Positions 54,102 through 63,077 of a stretch of DNA of 64,000 nt are shown here, piece after piece. The translations under genes and the position numbers were made by a program. The notes beneath the pieces are model-generated. The model saw only the letters and a program-made list of their open reading frames with translations, was not told the DNA's origin and made no database searches. The stretch covers positions 93,775 through 157,774 of the forward strand of contig NZ_JXQI01000063.1 in the NCBI RefSeq assembly GCF_000834015.1. The letters are read 5' to 3'. How positions within the stretch are numbered: position 1 is the first letter of the stretch; the number at the start of each line of letters is the position of its first letter. The DNA comes from Prevotella pectinovora. Its GTDB lineage: Bacteria > Bacteroidota > Bacteroidia > Bacteroidales > Bacteroidaceae.

Positions 54102-54145
54102 GTGTGCCAAAACGTCCATACGACATTTTGGCACACCACGGACGT
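54102..54145. promoter_or_regulatory. Inverted repeat upstream of groES, possible operator
   Basis: GTGTGCCAAAA (54102-54112) and TTTTGGCACAC (54126-54136) are perfect inverted repeats. A second, overlapping pair is ACGTCC/GGACGT (54112-54145). The two stems exclude each other. They could be a heat-shock operator, or a terminator of the exporter gene that ends at 54184. Confidence 0.5.
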
Positions 54146-54183
54146 GACTTATTGTCACATCTTGTTGCTTATAAGGTTTCTGT

Positions 54184-55587
54184 TTATTCCGGATCAAGTC
54201 CTTCGAAAATACGTTTCTCGCGGCGTTGCGCAATAAGCTGGTTCAGCTTATGCTTCCTCATCGGCATCAGCCAGCGGCGCGCATAGATGTTCGGAATGGC
54301 TACACCAATGGCGATGCACAGGATGATGAGCGATGCCTTCACTGCATTAGAGAACGCCTCGGTAAGTTCTCCCACCACGCCCTGCATCTCTATAAGTGCG
54401 AAAAGCGCACGATACATAAGCACTCCCGGCACCATCGGTATGACACTCGGAATGGCGAGACACTGATGTGGCGCATGGAACACATGCACGAACTTCACGG
54501 CAATGATGCTGATAAGCGTCGATCCTACAAGCGATGCCATGATAGGTCCCTGGTCGAGTCCTACGTTGTTGTTGCTCGCTCCGAGATTCACGAAGTTTCT
54601 CGAACATACAGCGATGATACCTCCTATGGCGACTACCCAAAGCAGCCTCTTCGGTATGTTGAAAATCATTGAGAATCCCATTGCCGATATTGCTGCCGCT
54701 ATAGAATAGCTGATGTATGTGTTGTGTGGCGTCATGCTGAGGTCTTTCACAAAGTTGTCCACTCCACACACCGTAATCGCCATTGATATTCCGAACGACA
54801 TCGCCGTGACCATAAGCAGCGTGTTGATGGCTCTGCTGAGTCCCATCTGGATATGGCTTTCTATCATATCCGACACGAAGTTTATCAGCGGTACGCCTGG
54901 CACAATGAACAATGCGCATGCCATGAGCGGATGCCACGGTGTGTCGGTATGCAAGATGGCATACAGCCATTCTGGCAGATACTGTGCTGCAGCCGGTGTC
55001 GATATGAATGTCGAGAGCCATGCGAGGAGCGTGGATACGAATGCGGCAATTCCGATGTTCACATATCCGTTAGACCCTTTCTCGTTGAGATAGGCTCTCA
55101 ATCTGAATCCCACGATGGCTGCTATCGAGGCATAGAAGAATGCCGTCCAGTCGCAGCCGAACTGTATGCAGAAACCTCCGCAGGCAAATCCCGCTCCCAC
55201 AGCCACCTGGTTCACCGTGTAGTTGCGCGGTTTGCCATTTATCTTCTCAAGCTCCTCCTCATATTTGTCGAGAGAATAGTCTTCTCTGATTGCCTTCCAT
55301 GAGAGTTGGCTGATTTCCGTTATGGCAGTCATGTTTATGCCATGCCTGTCGCAACGTTGGAATTTGCTGAGCGAGTGTTCCTCATCACTGAGGTTCACCT
55401 GAAGCATATTGTACGTCACATGAATGTGCAGATTCTCTTCCGGCAATCCGAGGAATGCTGCCGTACGATGCATGTTTCTGATTATTCTATTTGTATCAGC
55501 TCCACTTGCCACGAGCACTTCACCGGTTCTGAGCAACAGGTCAAGTTCGCGTCTGATTTTCTTTTCCTTTAATATTCTGTCCTCCAT
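54184..55587 (-). CDS. ThrE-family threonine/serine exporter-like protein
   Basis: Inner membrane protein of 467 residues joining the two ThrE halves. Residues about 1-130 are the soluble, conserved N-terminal part of the first half (LLLRTGEVLVASGADTNRII, HIHVTYNMLQVNLSD). Residues about 130-290 carry five helices (GAGFACGGFCIQFGCDWTAF, FIVPGVPLINFVSDMIESHI). The second half (about 310-440) has the DUF3815-like helices (VVAIGGIIAVCSRNF, IMASLVGSTLISIIAVKFVH, IPMVPGVLMYRALFALIEMQ). Homologues export threonine and serine; the substrate here is not tested. Confidence 0.88.
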   Translation of the reverse strand: MEDRILKEKKIRRELDLLLRTGEVLVASGADTNRIIRNMHRTAAFLGLPEENLHIHVTYNMLQVNLSDEEHSLSKFQRCDRHGINMTAITEISQLSWKAIREDYSLDKYEEELEKINGKPRNYTVNQVAVGAGFACGGFCIQFGCDWTAFFYASIAAIVGFRLRAYLNEKGSNGYVNIGIAAFVSTLLAWLSTFISTPAAAQYLPEWLYAILHTDTPWHPLMACALFIVPGVPLINFVSDMIESHIQMGLSRAINTLLMVTAMSFGISMAITVCGVDNFVKDLSMTPHNTYISYSIAAAISAMGFSMIFNIPKRLLWVVAIGGIIAVCSRNFVNLGASNNNVGLDQGPIMASLVGSTLISIIAVKFVHVFHAPHQCLAIPSVIPMVPGVLMYRALFALIEMQGVVGELTEAFSNAVKASLIILCIAIGVAIPNIYARRWLMPMRKHKLNQLIAQRREKRIFEGLDPE

Positions 55588-55675
55588 GAAGATCTGTGCT
55601 TGTTCCTTAGTCCTTCTTCTTTATATTTATATAATTAGTCGATATATATTTTATGAAATCCTTTCCTTTAATCCA

Positions 55676-56743
55676 TCACGCCAGTGGGTTCCATCCCTGC
55701 GCTTTCAGTTCAAACTCGTTTCCGTCTCTTGCCACGAGCTGCAAGCCATATTCTTTCTTCGTGATGTTTCCTATCAGTTTCACGTCGTCGAGCTGTCTCA
55801 CTTTGTCCAGGTCGCCAATTGGCACGGTGAAGAGCAGTTCATAATCCTCTCCTCCGTTCAGTGCGCAGGTGGTCACGTTCATGTTCATCTCCTCTGCCAT
55901 GACAGCCGTCTGATAGTCTATCGGAATGTTCTTCTCATACACTCTGCATCCGCATCCGCTCTGTTCGCAGATATGCATCAATTCGCTGCTCAGTCCGTCG
56001 CTCACGTCCATCATCGCCGTAGGCTTGATGTTCATCTTGCGCAGGTTTTCTATCACGTCGCCTCTTGCCTCCGGTTTGAGCTGTCGCTGCAGCAGATATT
56101 CTCTTCCGGCGAAATCGGGCTGGAAGTCCGTCAGCATCTTCAGGGCATTTTTGTCGTTTTTCTTCTTTGCCTCTTCCACCTGCTGATAATACACATGCTT
56201 TTCTCTCTCCAGCAGCTGCAGTCCCATATATGCCGCTCCGAGGTCTCCCGACACGCAGATGAGGTCGGTGTCCTTGGCTCCGTTTCTGTATATGATGTCT
56301 TCTTTGTCTGCCTCTCCAATGCAAGTGATGCTTATCGCCATGCCTGTATATGATGAAGTGGTATCGCCTCCCACGATGTCGATGTTCCATTTGTCACACG
56401 CCATCTGCAGTCCGCTATAAAACATCTCCATGTCTTCCACCGAGAACCTCTTGCTTATAGCCAGGCTGACGGTCATCTGCCTTGGTGTTCCTCCCATGGC
56501 GAAGATGTCGCTGATGTTTACCATCGCTGCCTTGTATCCCAGGTGCTGTAGGTCGATGTATGTCAGGTCGAAATGCACTCCCTCCATAAGCATGTCGGTT
56601 GTCATAAGCACCTCCTTGTCTGGATAGTGCATCACGGCGCAGTCGTCGCCTACACCTTTCAGCGTTGAACTGTTTTTTATCTTTATTCCATCCGTAAGAC
56701 GATGGATGAGCCCGAACTCTCCGAGCTTTGAGATATCTGTCAT
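55676..56743 (-). CDS. thiL: Thiamine-monophosphate kinase
   Basis: Phosphorylates thiamine phosphate to the active cofactor thiamine diphosphate. The start at 56743 gives MTDISKLGEFGLIHRL, the standard N terminus; the frame to 56782 adds 13 residues. Key blocks are KGVGDDCAVM (metal-binding aspartates), TTDMLMEGVHFDL, ISDIFAMGGTPRQMTVSLAI and DVSDGLSSELMHI. Length 355 is typical. No TPP riboswitch was seen upstream; the gap to the PNP gene holds a hairpin and a short tandem repeat. Confidence 0.95.
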   Translation of the reverse strand: MTDISKLGEFGLIHRLTDGIKIKNSSTLKGVGDDCAVMHYPDKEVLMTTDMLMEGVHFDLTYIDLQHLGYKAAMVNISDIFAMGGTPRQMTVSLAISKRFSVEDMEMFYSGLQMACDKWNIDIVGGDTTSSYTGMAISITCIGEADKEDIIYRNGAKDTDLICVSGDLGAAYMGLQLLEREKHVYYQQVEEAKKKNDKNALKMLTDFQPDFAGREYLLQRQLKPEARGDVIENLRKMNIKPTAMMDVSDGLSSELMHICEQSGCGCRVYEKNIPIDYQTAVMAEEMNMNVTTCALNGGEDYELLFTVPIGDLDKVRQLDDVKLIGNITKKEYGLQLVARDGNEFELKAQGWNPLA

Positions 56744-56773
56744 TATTTTCTTTTGTTTCTTTATATTATTTGG

Positions 56774-56800
56774 GTATCGCAAGTATTAAACTTGCGATAC
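56774..56800. other. 11-bp perfect hairpin between PNP and thiL genes
   Basis: GTATCGCAAGT and ACTTGCGATAC with a five-base loop. No T run follows on either strand. It may be an mRNA-processing or stability structure. Confidence 0.55.
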
Positions 56801-56852
56801 AGTTGACGAGTAAACGAGTTGACAAGATGACAAGTAAACAAGTTGACGAGTT
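56801..56852. repeat. Short tandem tracts of the form GTTGACGAGTAAAC
   Basis: About five degenerate units (GTTGACGAGTAAACGAGTTG, then GACAAG variants) next to the hairpin. It is the reverse counterpart of 50194-50240. Just beyond, ACTTGTCC/GGACAAGT (56874-56915) form a further inverted pair. No gene is seen in 56744-57022. Confidence 0.65.
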
Positions 56853-57022
56853 TTAGTGGGCAAAACCAAAGTAACTTGTCCCGTCACCTTATATTATATA
56901 GGTCACAGGACAAGTCAATATCCAAACATACTCCCGTCTGCCAGCAGCCCTGGCGTTTCACTACATTGTCTGCCAGTCTGTCTGCCCCACGTGTCTATAT
57001 GTTTACAAGTTCTCCGTCTCTA

Positions 57023-57838
57023 TCATGCGCGTCTGATCATCTCACGCATGATTTCAGTCATAAGCGGCTGTGCGTTGTTTGCAGCCACCTGCACCTCTTC
57101 GTGGCTCACCTCCACCGGTGTGTCCTCGAGTCCGAGGTCAGTGATGATGCTGATTCCGAAGGTCTTGATGCCGCAATGATGTGCCACGATAACCTCCGGC
57201 ACGGTGCTCATTCCCACTGCGTCGGCTCCCATGCGGTGATACATCTTGTATTCTGCAGGTGTCTCGAATGTAGGTCCCTGCACTCCCATATACACTCCAT
57301 GCACCACTCTGATTCCCTTCTCTCGGGCGATGTCTTCTGCCTGCTTGATGAGGGCGTGGTCATAGGTCTCGTGCATATCCGGGAAACGTGGTCCCGTGGG
57401 GAAGTTCTTTCCGCGCAGCGGATGCTCCGGGAAGAAGTTGATGTGGTCTGTGATGATCATGAGGTCTCCGATCTTGAATTCCGGGTTCATGCCTCCCGAG
57501 GCGTTAGACACGAAGAGGGTCTTGATGCCCAGTTCATACATCACTCGGATAGGGAATGTAACCTCCTTCATGTTGTATCCCTCATAATAGTGGAAGCGTC
57601 CTTCCATCGCCATGATGTCTACGCCTCCGAGCTTGCCGAAAATGAGTTTTCCGGCATGGCCCTCCACTGTAGATACAGGGAAGTTGGGGATTTCAGAATA
57701 GGGGAACTCATAGCTGTCAGTTATTTCTGAAGCTAATTGTCCGAGTCCTGTTCCCAGAATTATCGCTGTTGTCGGACTTGTTGTCATCCTTTGCTTTAGC
57801 CAGGATGCTGTTCCTTGAATTTTTTCGTACATAGCCAA
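57023..57838 (-). CDS. punA: Purine-nucleoside phosphorylase
   Basis: Splits inosine and guanosine with phosphate for purine salvage. The 271-residue length matches the trimeric PNP class. AIILGTGLGQLA carries the phosphate-binding loop, VEGHAGKLIFGKLGGVDIMA the histidine loop, FVSNASGGMNPEFKIGDLMI the base-binding segment and GVYMGVQGPTFETPAEYKM the ribose site. The start at 57838 (MAMYEKIQGTASWLKQRM) lies deep inside lpxK, so the first 40 codons are read in a different frame from the end of lpxK. The second Met at 57832 is an equally good start. Confidence 0.93.
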   Translation of the reverse strand: MAMYEKIQGTASWLKQRMTTSPTTAIILGTGLGQLASEITDSYEFPYSEIPNFPVSTVEGHAGKLIFGKLGGVDIMAMEGRFHYYEGYNMKEVTFPIRVMYELGIKTLFVSNASGGMNPEFKIGDLMIITDHINFFPEHPLRGKNFPTGPRFPDMHETYDHALIKQAEDIAREKGIRVVHGVYMGVQGPTFETPAEYKMYHRMGADAVGMSTVPEVIVAHHCGIKTFGISIITDLGLEDTPVEVSHEEVQVAANNAQPLMTEIMREMIRRA

Positions 57839-58892
57839 TAATATTTTCGTTAAAATCTTCTTCTTGGTCTAACATGAAGCCCACTTCCACGGGCAGCACG
57901 TAGATATTCTTTTTCACCTCGTCGCTCAGTCCTTCCATTCCGCAGAGTCTGGCGTTGTCTTTTTCCGTGGTGACAATCATCTTGTCGTTGCCTTTCATCG
58001 CCTCAAATTCAGCATTGATGCGGTCGATGTCGGCATCGGTATACTGATGGTGGTCAGGAAAGGTGAGCGGTGTGATACGCTCCGTGTATGGCTTCAGGTC
58101 TACTATCATCTGCTGCGGCGACGCTATTCCCGTGAGCAGCAATATCGAGGTATCGCCTGTCAGCGTATCGAGTTTTCTGTCCTCACCGCCGTAGATGGGT
58201 CTCAGACTGCCGTATTTCAGCGTAGTGAAATACAGTTTCTGATACGGGAAGAGGTTCATCGCCTTGGTTAAGACCCTGAATTCCATCGGTTTGAGGTCGG
58301 CGGGACATTTCGACACTATCACGATGTCGGCTCTCGCCTTCCCCTTCTGCGGTTCTCTGAGTCTTCCTGCCGGCAGCAGTTTGTCATACATTATCAGTCT
58401 GTGATAGTCAACGAGCAGTATGTTCACTCCCGGCTTCACGTAGCGGTGCTGATAGGCATCGTCGAGAAGTATCACGTCGGTGTCTGACGTCTCCTCGTTT
58501 GTCGTCAACTGGTCGATGCCATGACAGCGGTCTTTGTCCACAGCCACATAGATATCGGCGAATTTCTTCTTCATCTGATACGGCTCGTCGCCAATGTCGC
58601 TCATCGGAGTGTCGGCGGTGGCAAGCATGTATCCCTTGCTCTTGCGCTTGTATCCGCGGCTTAGCACAGCCACTTTCACTTTGTCTCTGAGCAGATTGAT
58701 GAGATACTCCACATGTGGTGTCTTGCCGGAGCCTCCCACGGTGATGTTACCAACGGAGATTACGGGGATGTCGAAGCTGCGGCTCTTCAGCATGCCCATT
58801 TCGAACATCTGGTTTCGCAGCCTCACTCCCGCTCCGTAGATCCAGCTCAGCGGCAGCAGCCAATCGTTGATTTTGATGAAATCGCCTTCCAT
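57717..58892 (-). CDS. lpxK: Tetraacyldisaccharide 4'-kinase LpxK
   Basis: Adds the 4'-phosphate to the lipid A precursor at the inner membrane. Family features are the N-terminal segment NDWLLPLSWIYGAGVRLRN, the P-loop VGGSGKTPHVEYL, LSRGYKRKSKGY and VILLDDAYQHRYV (usually DDGFQH). The stop at 57717 gives 391 residues. The last 35 (KAKDDNKSDNSDNSGNRTRT and on) are polar, low in complexity and lie within the overlap with the PNP gene. It starts 27 bases after the sppA stop, so sppA, lpxK and PNP form one minus-strand run. Confidence 0.94.
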   Translation of the reverse strand: MEGDFIKINDWLLPLSWIYGAGVRLRNQMFEMGMLKSRSFDIPVISVGNITVGGSGKTPHVEYLINLLRDKVKVAVLSRGYKRKSKGYMLATADTPMSDIGDEPYQMKKKFADIYVAVDKDRCHGIDQLTTNEETSDTDVILLDDAYQHRYVKPGVNILLVDYHRLIMYDKLLPAGRLREPQKGKARADIVIVSKCPADLKPMEFRVLTKAMNLFPYQKLYFTTLKYGSLRPIYGGEDRKLDTLTGDTSILLLTGIASPQQMIVDLKPYTERITPLTFPDHHQYTDADIDRINAEFEAMKGNDKMIVTTEKDNARLCGMEGLSDEVKKNIYVLPVEVGFMLDQEEDFNENIIGYVRKNSRNSILAKAKDDNKSDNSDNSGNRTRTISFRNN

Positions 58893-58919
58893 ATCTGTTG
58901 TGGAGTTATTGTTTTTTCG

Positions 58920-60692
58920 CTATTTTATTGTTATGACATAAGGCATGCGTGCCTGGATTGCCGACTGCCGGTTGATGTTTTTCAGCAACATGAATGTGGA
59001 GTAGTATTCTCCCATCGTCATGCGCATCTGCTCGTCGATGTAGCTGCCCGAAGAGAATCCGTTGTCCAGCAGGTCGTCCATCCAGCTTGCCTTTGCCGGA
59101 TATTCGGCAGTATAGTAGTCATTTACCTTCGCAAGTTTCGCAGCCTTTGCCACGGCGTCATCGAGTCCGCCGAGCTGGTCTACGAGCTTTATCTTCAGCG
59201 CATCCTGTCCGAGCCATACTCTGCCCTGTGCTATCTTCTCCACAGCATCGGTAGAGAGACGGCGTCCGTCTGCCACACGCTGGCGGAAGAGTTTGTATCC
59301 GCGGTCGATATATGCCGAGAGATAACCCATCTCCTCTTCAGAGAACGGGCGAGCCATAGTGCCGAAACCGCTGTTCTTGTTTGTCTTCACCTCGTCGAAC
59401 TTCACTCCGAGCTTCTCTGTGAGCAGTCCGCTGGCGTCTGGGAACATACCGAAGATTCCGATACTTCCCGTCAGCGTGGTTGGTTCTGCCACAATCCAGT
59501 TGGCTGAGCAGCTCATATAGTATCCGCCTGATGCTGCCATTCCGCCCATAGAAACCACTACCGGCTTCTTTGCCTTCACGAGTTGCACGGCTCTCCATAT
59601 CTGTTCTGAGGCATAGGCGCTGCCGCCTCCTGAGTTTATCCTTATCACCACTGCCTTCACGTCGTCGTCATCGGCGAGGTCGCGCAGGTCTGCCGACACC
59701 TTGGCGCCGTCGATTACATGGCTGCGAGATGCCATTCCTGTGGCGTTGTCCACGATGTCGCCATAGGCGTAATACACGGCGATGCAGTCTCCGTCGTCGG
59801 CTCCGCCGGGCACTCCGGCCATTCCTGTTATGCCAATTGTGTTCACATCGTCGTCATCCTTCAGATTCATCAGTTTCTTCACCTCTGCCTTGAGCTGGTC
59901 AACATAGAGCAGCTTGTCCACGAGCTTGTATTTCACGTAGTCTTTAGGATCGCCCAATGTTATCATGTTGTCGGCATACTGGTTGAGCTGTGCAACGGTC
60001 ACCTTGCGGCTCTTCGCCACGTCGGTACACACCGTGTTCCATATTCCGTTGATGAATGCAGACACCTGCTCCTTGTTGGCGTCGCTCATCTTGTCGCCGG
60101 TGAACATCTCGGTTGCACTCTTGTAGGCTCCTACTTTCACCACCTGCATCTTGACGCCGAACTTTGCCATCAGGTCTTTCACGAACATCGTCTGCGAGCA
60201 GATTCCGCTCCATTCCACCTGACCGCTGGGGTTGAGATACACTTTGTCGGCAACCGACGAGAGGTAGTATGTGGCCTGTGTATACACGTCGCCGTATGCC
60301 ACTATCCACTTGCCGCTCTTCTTGAAGTCTACCAACGCCTTGCGCACCGCCTGCAGCGAAGCGTAAGAGTCAGAGACGAAGAGTCCCGACTGTATGTAAA
60401 TGCCCTTCACCTTGTCGTTGTTCTTTGCCTTCTTGATGGCGAGCAGCAGGTCGTCGAGTCCTATCACGTCGGTTCTGCCGCCGGAGAGCACCGCCATGAT
60501 GTCGTCTTCGGCACGCTCCTGCAGCTGTCCGTTCAGGTCTATCACGAATACCGTGTTGTCAGCAACGTCCTTTGTGGCACTTGACGAGGCAATCATGCCC
60601 ACGATGCTCATCACGCTCATCACTCCCACTACGAGGCAGAAGATCATGATACCTACTACCGTAGCTCCTACTTGCTTGAAAAATTCCTTCAT
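58920..60692 (-). CDS. sppA: Signal peptide peptidase SppA, 67K type
   Basis: Membrane-anchored serine/lysine protease that degrades leftover signal peptides. The start at 60692 (MKEFFKQVGATVVGIMIF) leads into a single N-terminal membrane helix. The protein has the two tandem SppA domains of the 67K type: the first with WIVAYGDVYTQATYYLSSVA containing the general-base region, the second with IRINSGGGSAYASEQIWRAV and VVSMGGMAASGGYYMSC, where the serine nucleophile sits. Length 590 is standard. It heads a run with lpxK. Confidence 0.93.
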   Translation of the reverse strand: MKEFFKQVGATVVGIMIFCLVVGVMSVMSIVGMIASSSATKDVADNTVFVIDLNGQLQERAEDDIMAVLSGGRTDVIGLDDLLLAIKKAKNNDKVKGIYIQSGLFVSDSYASLQAVRKALVDFKKSGKWIVAYGDVYTQATYYLSSVADKVYLNPSGQVEWSGICSQTMFVKDLMAKFGVKMQVVKVGAYKSATEMFTGDKMSDANKEQVSAFINGIWNTVCTDVAKSRKVTVAQLNQYADNMITLGDPKDYVKYKLVDKLLYVDQLKAEVKKLMNLKDDDDVNTIGITGMAGVPGGADDGDCIAVYYAYGDIVDNATGMASRSHVIDGAKVSADLRDLADDDDVKAVVIRINSGGGSAYASEQIWRAVQLVKAKKPVVVSMGGMAASGGYYMSCSANWIVAEPTTLTGSIGIFGMFPDASGLLTEKLGVKFDEVKTNKNSGFGTMARPFSEEEMGYLSAYIDRGYKLFRQRVADGRRLSTDAVEKIAQGRVWLGQDALKIKLVDQLGGLDDAVAKAAKLAKVNDYYTAEYPAKASWMDDLLDNGFSSGSYIDEQMRMTMGEYYSTFMLLKNINRQSAIQARMPYVITIK

Positions 60693-60794
60693 ACTCTTTC
60701 GTTTTAATGTCAATACTACTTATATAACGCTGGCAGTATCTGGAAAACTACAGCATAGTTGACATTTATTTGATTTTTCTTTCCTTCCCGTCCG

Positions 60795-62039
60795 CTACTC
60801 TATGGTGACGGTCACGGGATTGTCGAGTTCTTTTTTCCATTGCTTCATCCATGCGAACCACTCCTTGGCGTCCTTATAGCCGAAGGTTTCCTTGTCGCAG
60901 GTGAACGCCATATTGTATGTGAGATAATTGCCGCCTGCCGTGTGCATGACATAGAGATACTGGTCTTTCTCTGTCGTCGGCTCGCTATCCACATATTTCT
61001 CCGGCACGTTGACTGCCAGACCAACCACGATTTTCGGTTTTCCGGCTATCGAGTCCTTGGCACCGTTAGGCCAGTTGCCGCCCCAGTCGCCCACGAGTCC
61101 GCGATGGTCGGAATACATCTTGTCGTTTAGATTGATGACTCCCGTGGCAAACTTCACGTCTTTTGCCGGCGTGTCCACCCAGGCATGCACCTCGCAGTCT
61201 CTGTGTCCGGCATAGATTATCACGTTCTGCCTCATGTTGAAGGTCTCGCCTGAGAGCTGCCATCCCTCGTCGGTGAGTTCCACGATGGTGCGGACGGGTC
61301 CGCTCGCCACCATACGCTGGCCTCTCGACAGCACCGGACTGACCATTGTCGGTTTCTCGCCGTCCCAACCGCGCAGGGCTCCGAGTCCCACTGTCTTGCC
61401 TGCCCAGAGCACATCGTCACCATATCCGTCGGCAAGCTGCTTGTCATCGGGATAGAACTGGCTTGTTTCGAGTTCGAGCTGCTTCTTGTACTTGCCGTAG
61501 AGGTCGAAGGTCTGACGCTCGTCGAAATACACTCTGTATGCCACGAGTTCTGATTCGAAATCTGCTCCGTGGTGATGCAGGAGATGGAATACGTCAACTC
61601 CTTCGGGTGCTGAGACCGAGTGGACGTAGGAACGGAATCCGTTCTTCACCTTCGTCTTGTTGTCTCTCATTATCATGTCGCCGTATGTGCGGCGCGGATA
61701 GCTGCGGTCCGCCTGCTTTTCCGAATACAGGTCTACGGTGACCACCTTCTTGCACTTGGCGTCCATGTCTATCACGAAGGCGAGTTCGTCATTGTGCAGG
61801 TCACGGTCCAGGTCGTCTATCTGAGATGCCACTTCCCTACCCTCGCATCTCACCACTGCATCCTTCACGTTGAAGGGCACATCTTTCAGTTGCAACACCA
61901 CCGGAACGTCAGCACGCCTTACATTGAGAGGATTCTTCAGCGTCACGGTGAGTGTCTTGGTATCGGCAGCTGCTTCAATAGCGCCTGCCGTAAATACAGC
62001 GAGGCAGAGGAGCCTCACGATATTACTTTTCTTCATCAT
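60795..62039 (-). CDS. DUF4861-family secreted protein
   Basis: Exported protein of 414 residues with signal peptide (NIVRLLCLAVFTAGAIEAAA). The body is beta-rich, with TVTLKNPLNVRRADVPVVLQ at the start, FHLLHHHGADFESELVAYRV in the middle, and GDDVLWAGKTVGLGALRGWD, the blocks I associate with DUF4861. Members are often found in pectin and other uronic-acid loci of Bacteroidetes, so it may serve the pectin system 30 kb away. Enzyme activity is not established. No promoter of the usual form was seen. Confidence 0.8.
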   Translation of the reverse strand: MMKKSNIVRLLCLAVFTAGAIEAAADTKTLTVTLKNPLNVRRADVPVVLQLKDVPFNVKDAVVRCEGREVASQIDDLDRDLHNDELAFVIDMDAKCKKVVTVDLYSEKQADRSYPRRTYGDMIMRDNKTKVKNGFRSYVHSVSAPEGVDVFHLLHHHGADFESELVAYRVYFDERQTFDLYGKYKKQLELETSQFYPDDKQLADGYGDDVLWAGKTVGLGALRGWDGEKPTMVSPVLSRGQRMVASGPVRTIVELTDEGWQLSGETFNMRQNVIIYAGHRDCEVHAWVDTPAKDVKFATGVINLNDKMYSDHRGLVGDWGGNWPNGAKDSIAGKPKIVVGLAVNVPEKYVDSEPTTEKDQYLYVMHTAGGNYLTYNMAFTCDKETFGYKDAKEWFAWMKQWKKELDNPVTVTIE

Positions 62040-62147
62040 TTTGTTTGTTTCGATAGAGCTGCGAGTTTACACTTGCTACTCTTGGATTAGTCTTATTATA
62101 TAGTAGTAGTATGTTTCTTCCCTCCTTGCAGATGGGGCTTTCGGAAA

Positions 62148-62465
62148 TCAGATCACGACTGCCGTACCGCTGCAGACCACCATCAGCATGGAGTTGCCTG
62201 AGCCAACGGTCTCATAACTGAGACGCACGCCCACAACGGCATTGCCGCCGAGATTCACGGCATGCTGCTCTATCTCACGGAAGGCGTTGAATCTCGCTTC
62301 GGCAAACACCTGTTCGTAGGTTCTGCTCCTGCCGCCGAAGAAGTCACGGATACCTGCCATGAAGTCTCTGATGGCATTGGCACCGATTATCACTTCGCTG
62401 GTCACAATGCCCTTATATTCCTTAACCGGATGTCCCTCTATAGAGGGTGTTGTAGTTATAATCAT
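62148..62465 (-). CDS. YbjQ/UPF0145-family heavy-metal-binding-domain protein
   Basis: Small cytoplasmic protein of 105 residues, normal length for UPF0145, which forms pentameric rings. It reads TTTPSIEGHPVKEYKGIVTS, IRDFFGGRSRTYEQVFAEAR and HAVNLGGNAVVGVRLSYETV, all family blocks. The exact role is unknown despite the old name. It is a single gene 108 bases after the DUF4861 start. Confidence 0.92.
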   Translation of the reverse strand: MIITTTPSIEGHPVKEYKGIVTSEVIIGANAIRDFMAGIRDFFGGRSRTYEQVFAEARFNAFREIEQHAVNLGGNAVVGVRLSYETVGSGNSMLMVVCSGTAVVI

Positions 62466-62743
62466 TTCCTTTTATTTTAGTCAATACATAATTTGGGTGC
62501 TAAGTTACACATTTTTATTATTATTGCCAACTTAAATAGCACATTTTCATCTTCTGTAACGGTTTTCATAACAACGGTCATTTGGCAATAGATGTCATGG
62601 CTTCTTATTTCTATCATTCTCTTGATGCAAACAAGCGGAAAACGGGGACAAAGTCGGCGGTTTGCAAATGCCAAACATATTGTTTTATGGTAAAAATCCA
62701 CAGGTTATAAAACCTCAGCACGAAGAACAGAAAACATAACGGC

Positions 62744-62825
62744 AAGCTATTACTCATAAAAGCCAAACAAAATTCGCTCTTCTAAAAATATAAAATCCAG
62801 GCAAGCCCTGATGACCGATTCGGGT
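62744..62825 (+). repeat. Dispersed repeat family 1, full copy g
   Basis: AAGCTATTACTCATAAAAGC, CAAACAAAATTCGCTCTTCT, AAAAATATAAAATCCAGGCA, AGCCCTGATGACCGATTCGG, GTT. Same blocks in the same order as copy e in reverse. Confidence 0.85.
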
Positions 62826-62855
62826 TAATGTTTTTGGGCACTTTTCCGGAACGGG

Positions 62856-62973
62856 TTCTGCCCAACTGGGGCAAGCACCGTGCCCAACAGGGGCAAGCAC
62901 GTTACCCAACAGGGGCAAGCACCGTGCCCAACAGGGGCAAGCACGTTACCCAACAGGGGCAAGCACCGTGCCC
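62856..62973. repeat. Tandem 22-bp palindromic repeat array, locus 2
   Basis: Five units of GGGGCAAGCACCGTGCCCAA plus CA, in which GCACCGTGCCC alternates with GCACGTTACCC. The unit matches locus 1 at 14938. No spacers of unique sequence, so it is not a CRISPR. Confidence 0.9.
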
Positions 62974-63077
62974 ATTTCTTGCACTTTTTTGTTCTCCTTG
63001 CCAATGATGCTTGTGGCACTCCCTTTTCCCTTGCTGATTTCTATGCTGGATAATCTTTAGACAAAAACCAAGATACC

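Noticed and set aside
54022..54183. CIRCE/HrcA site before groES
   Set aside because: The consensus TTAGCACTC/GAGTGCTAA was looked for and is absent.
55424..56353. Plus-strand frame of 309 codons
   Set aside because: It lies antisense to thiL and the exporter gene, both strongly supported; composition is unlike a protein.
56744..57022. TPP riboswitch upstream of thiL
   Set aside because: The CUGAGA and ACCUGA-type core motifs of the THI element were not found on the minus strand.
59718..60584. Plus-strand frame of 288 codons
   Set aside because: Antisense shadow of sppA.
62856..62973. CRISPR array
   Set aside because: Units are 22 bp with no unique spacers and no cas genes nearby.
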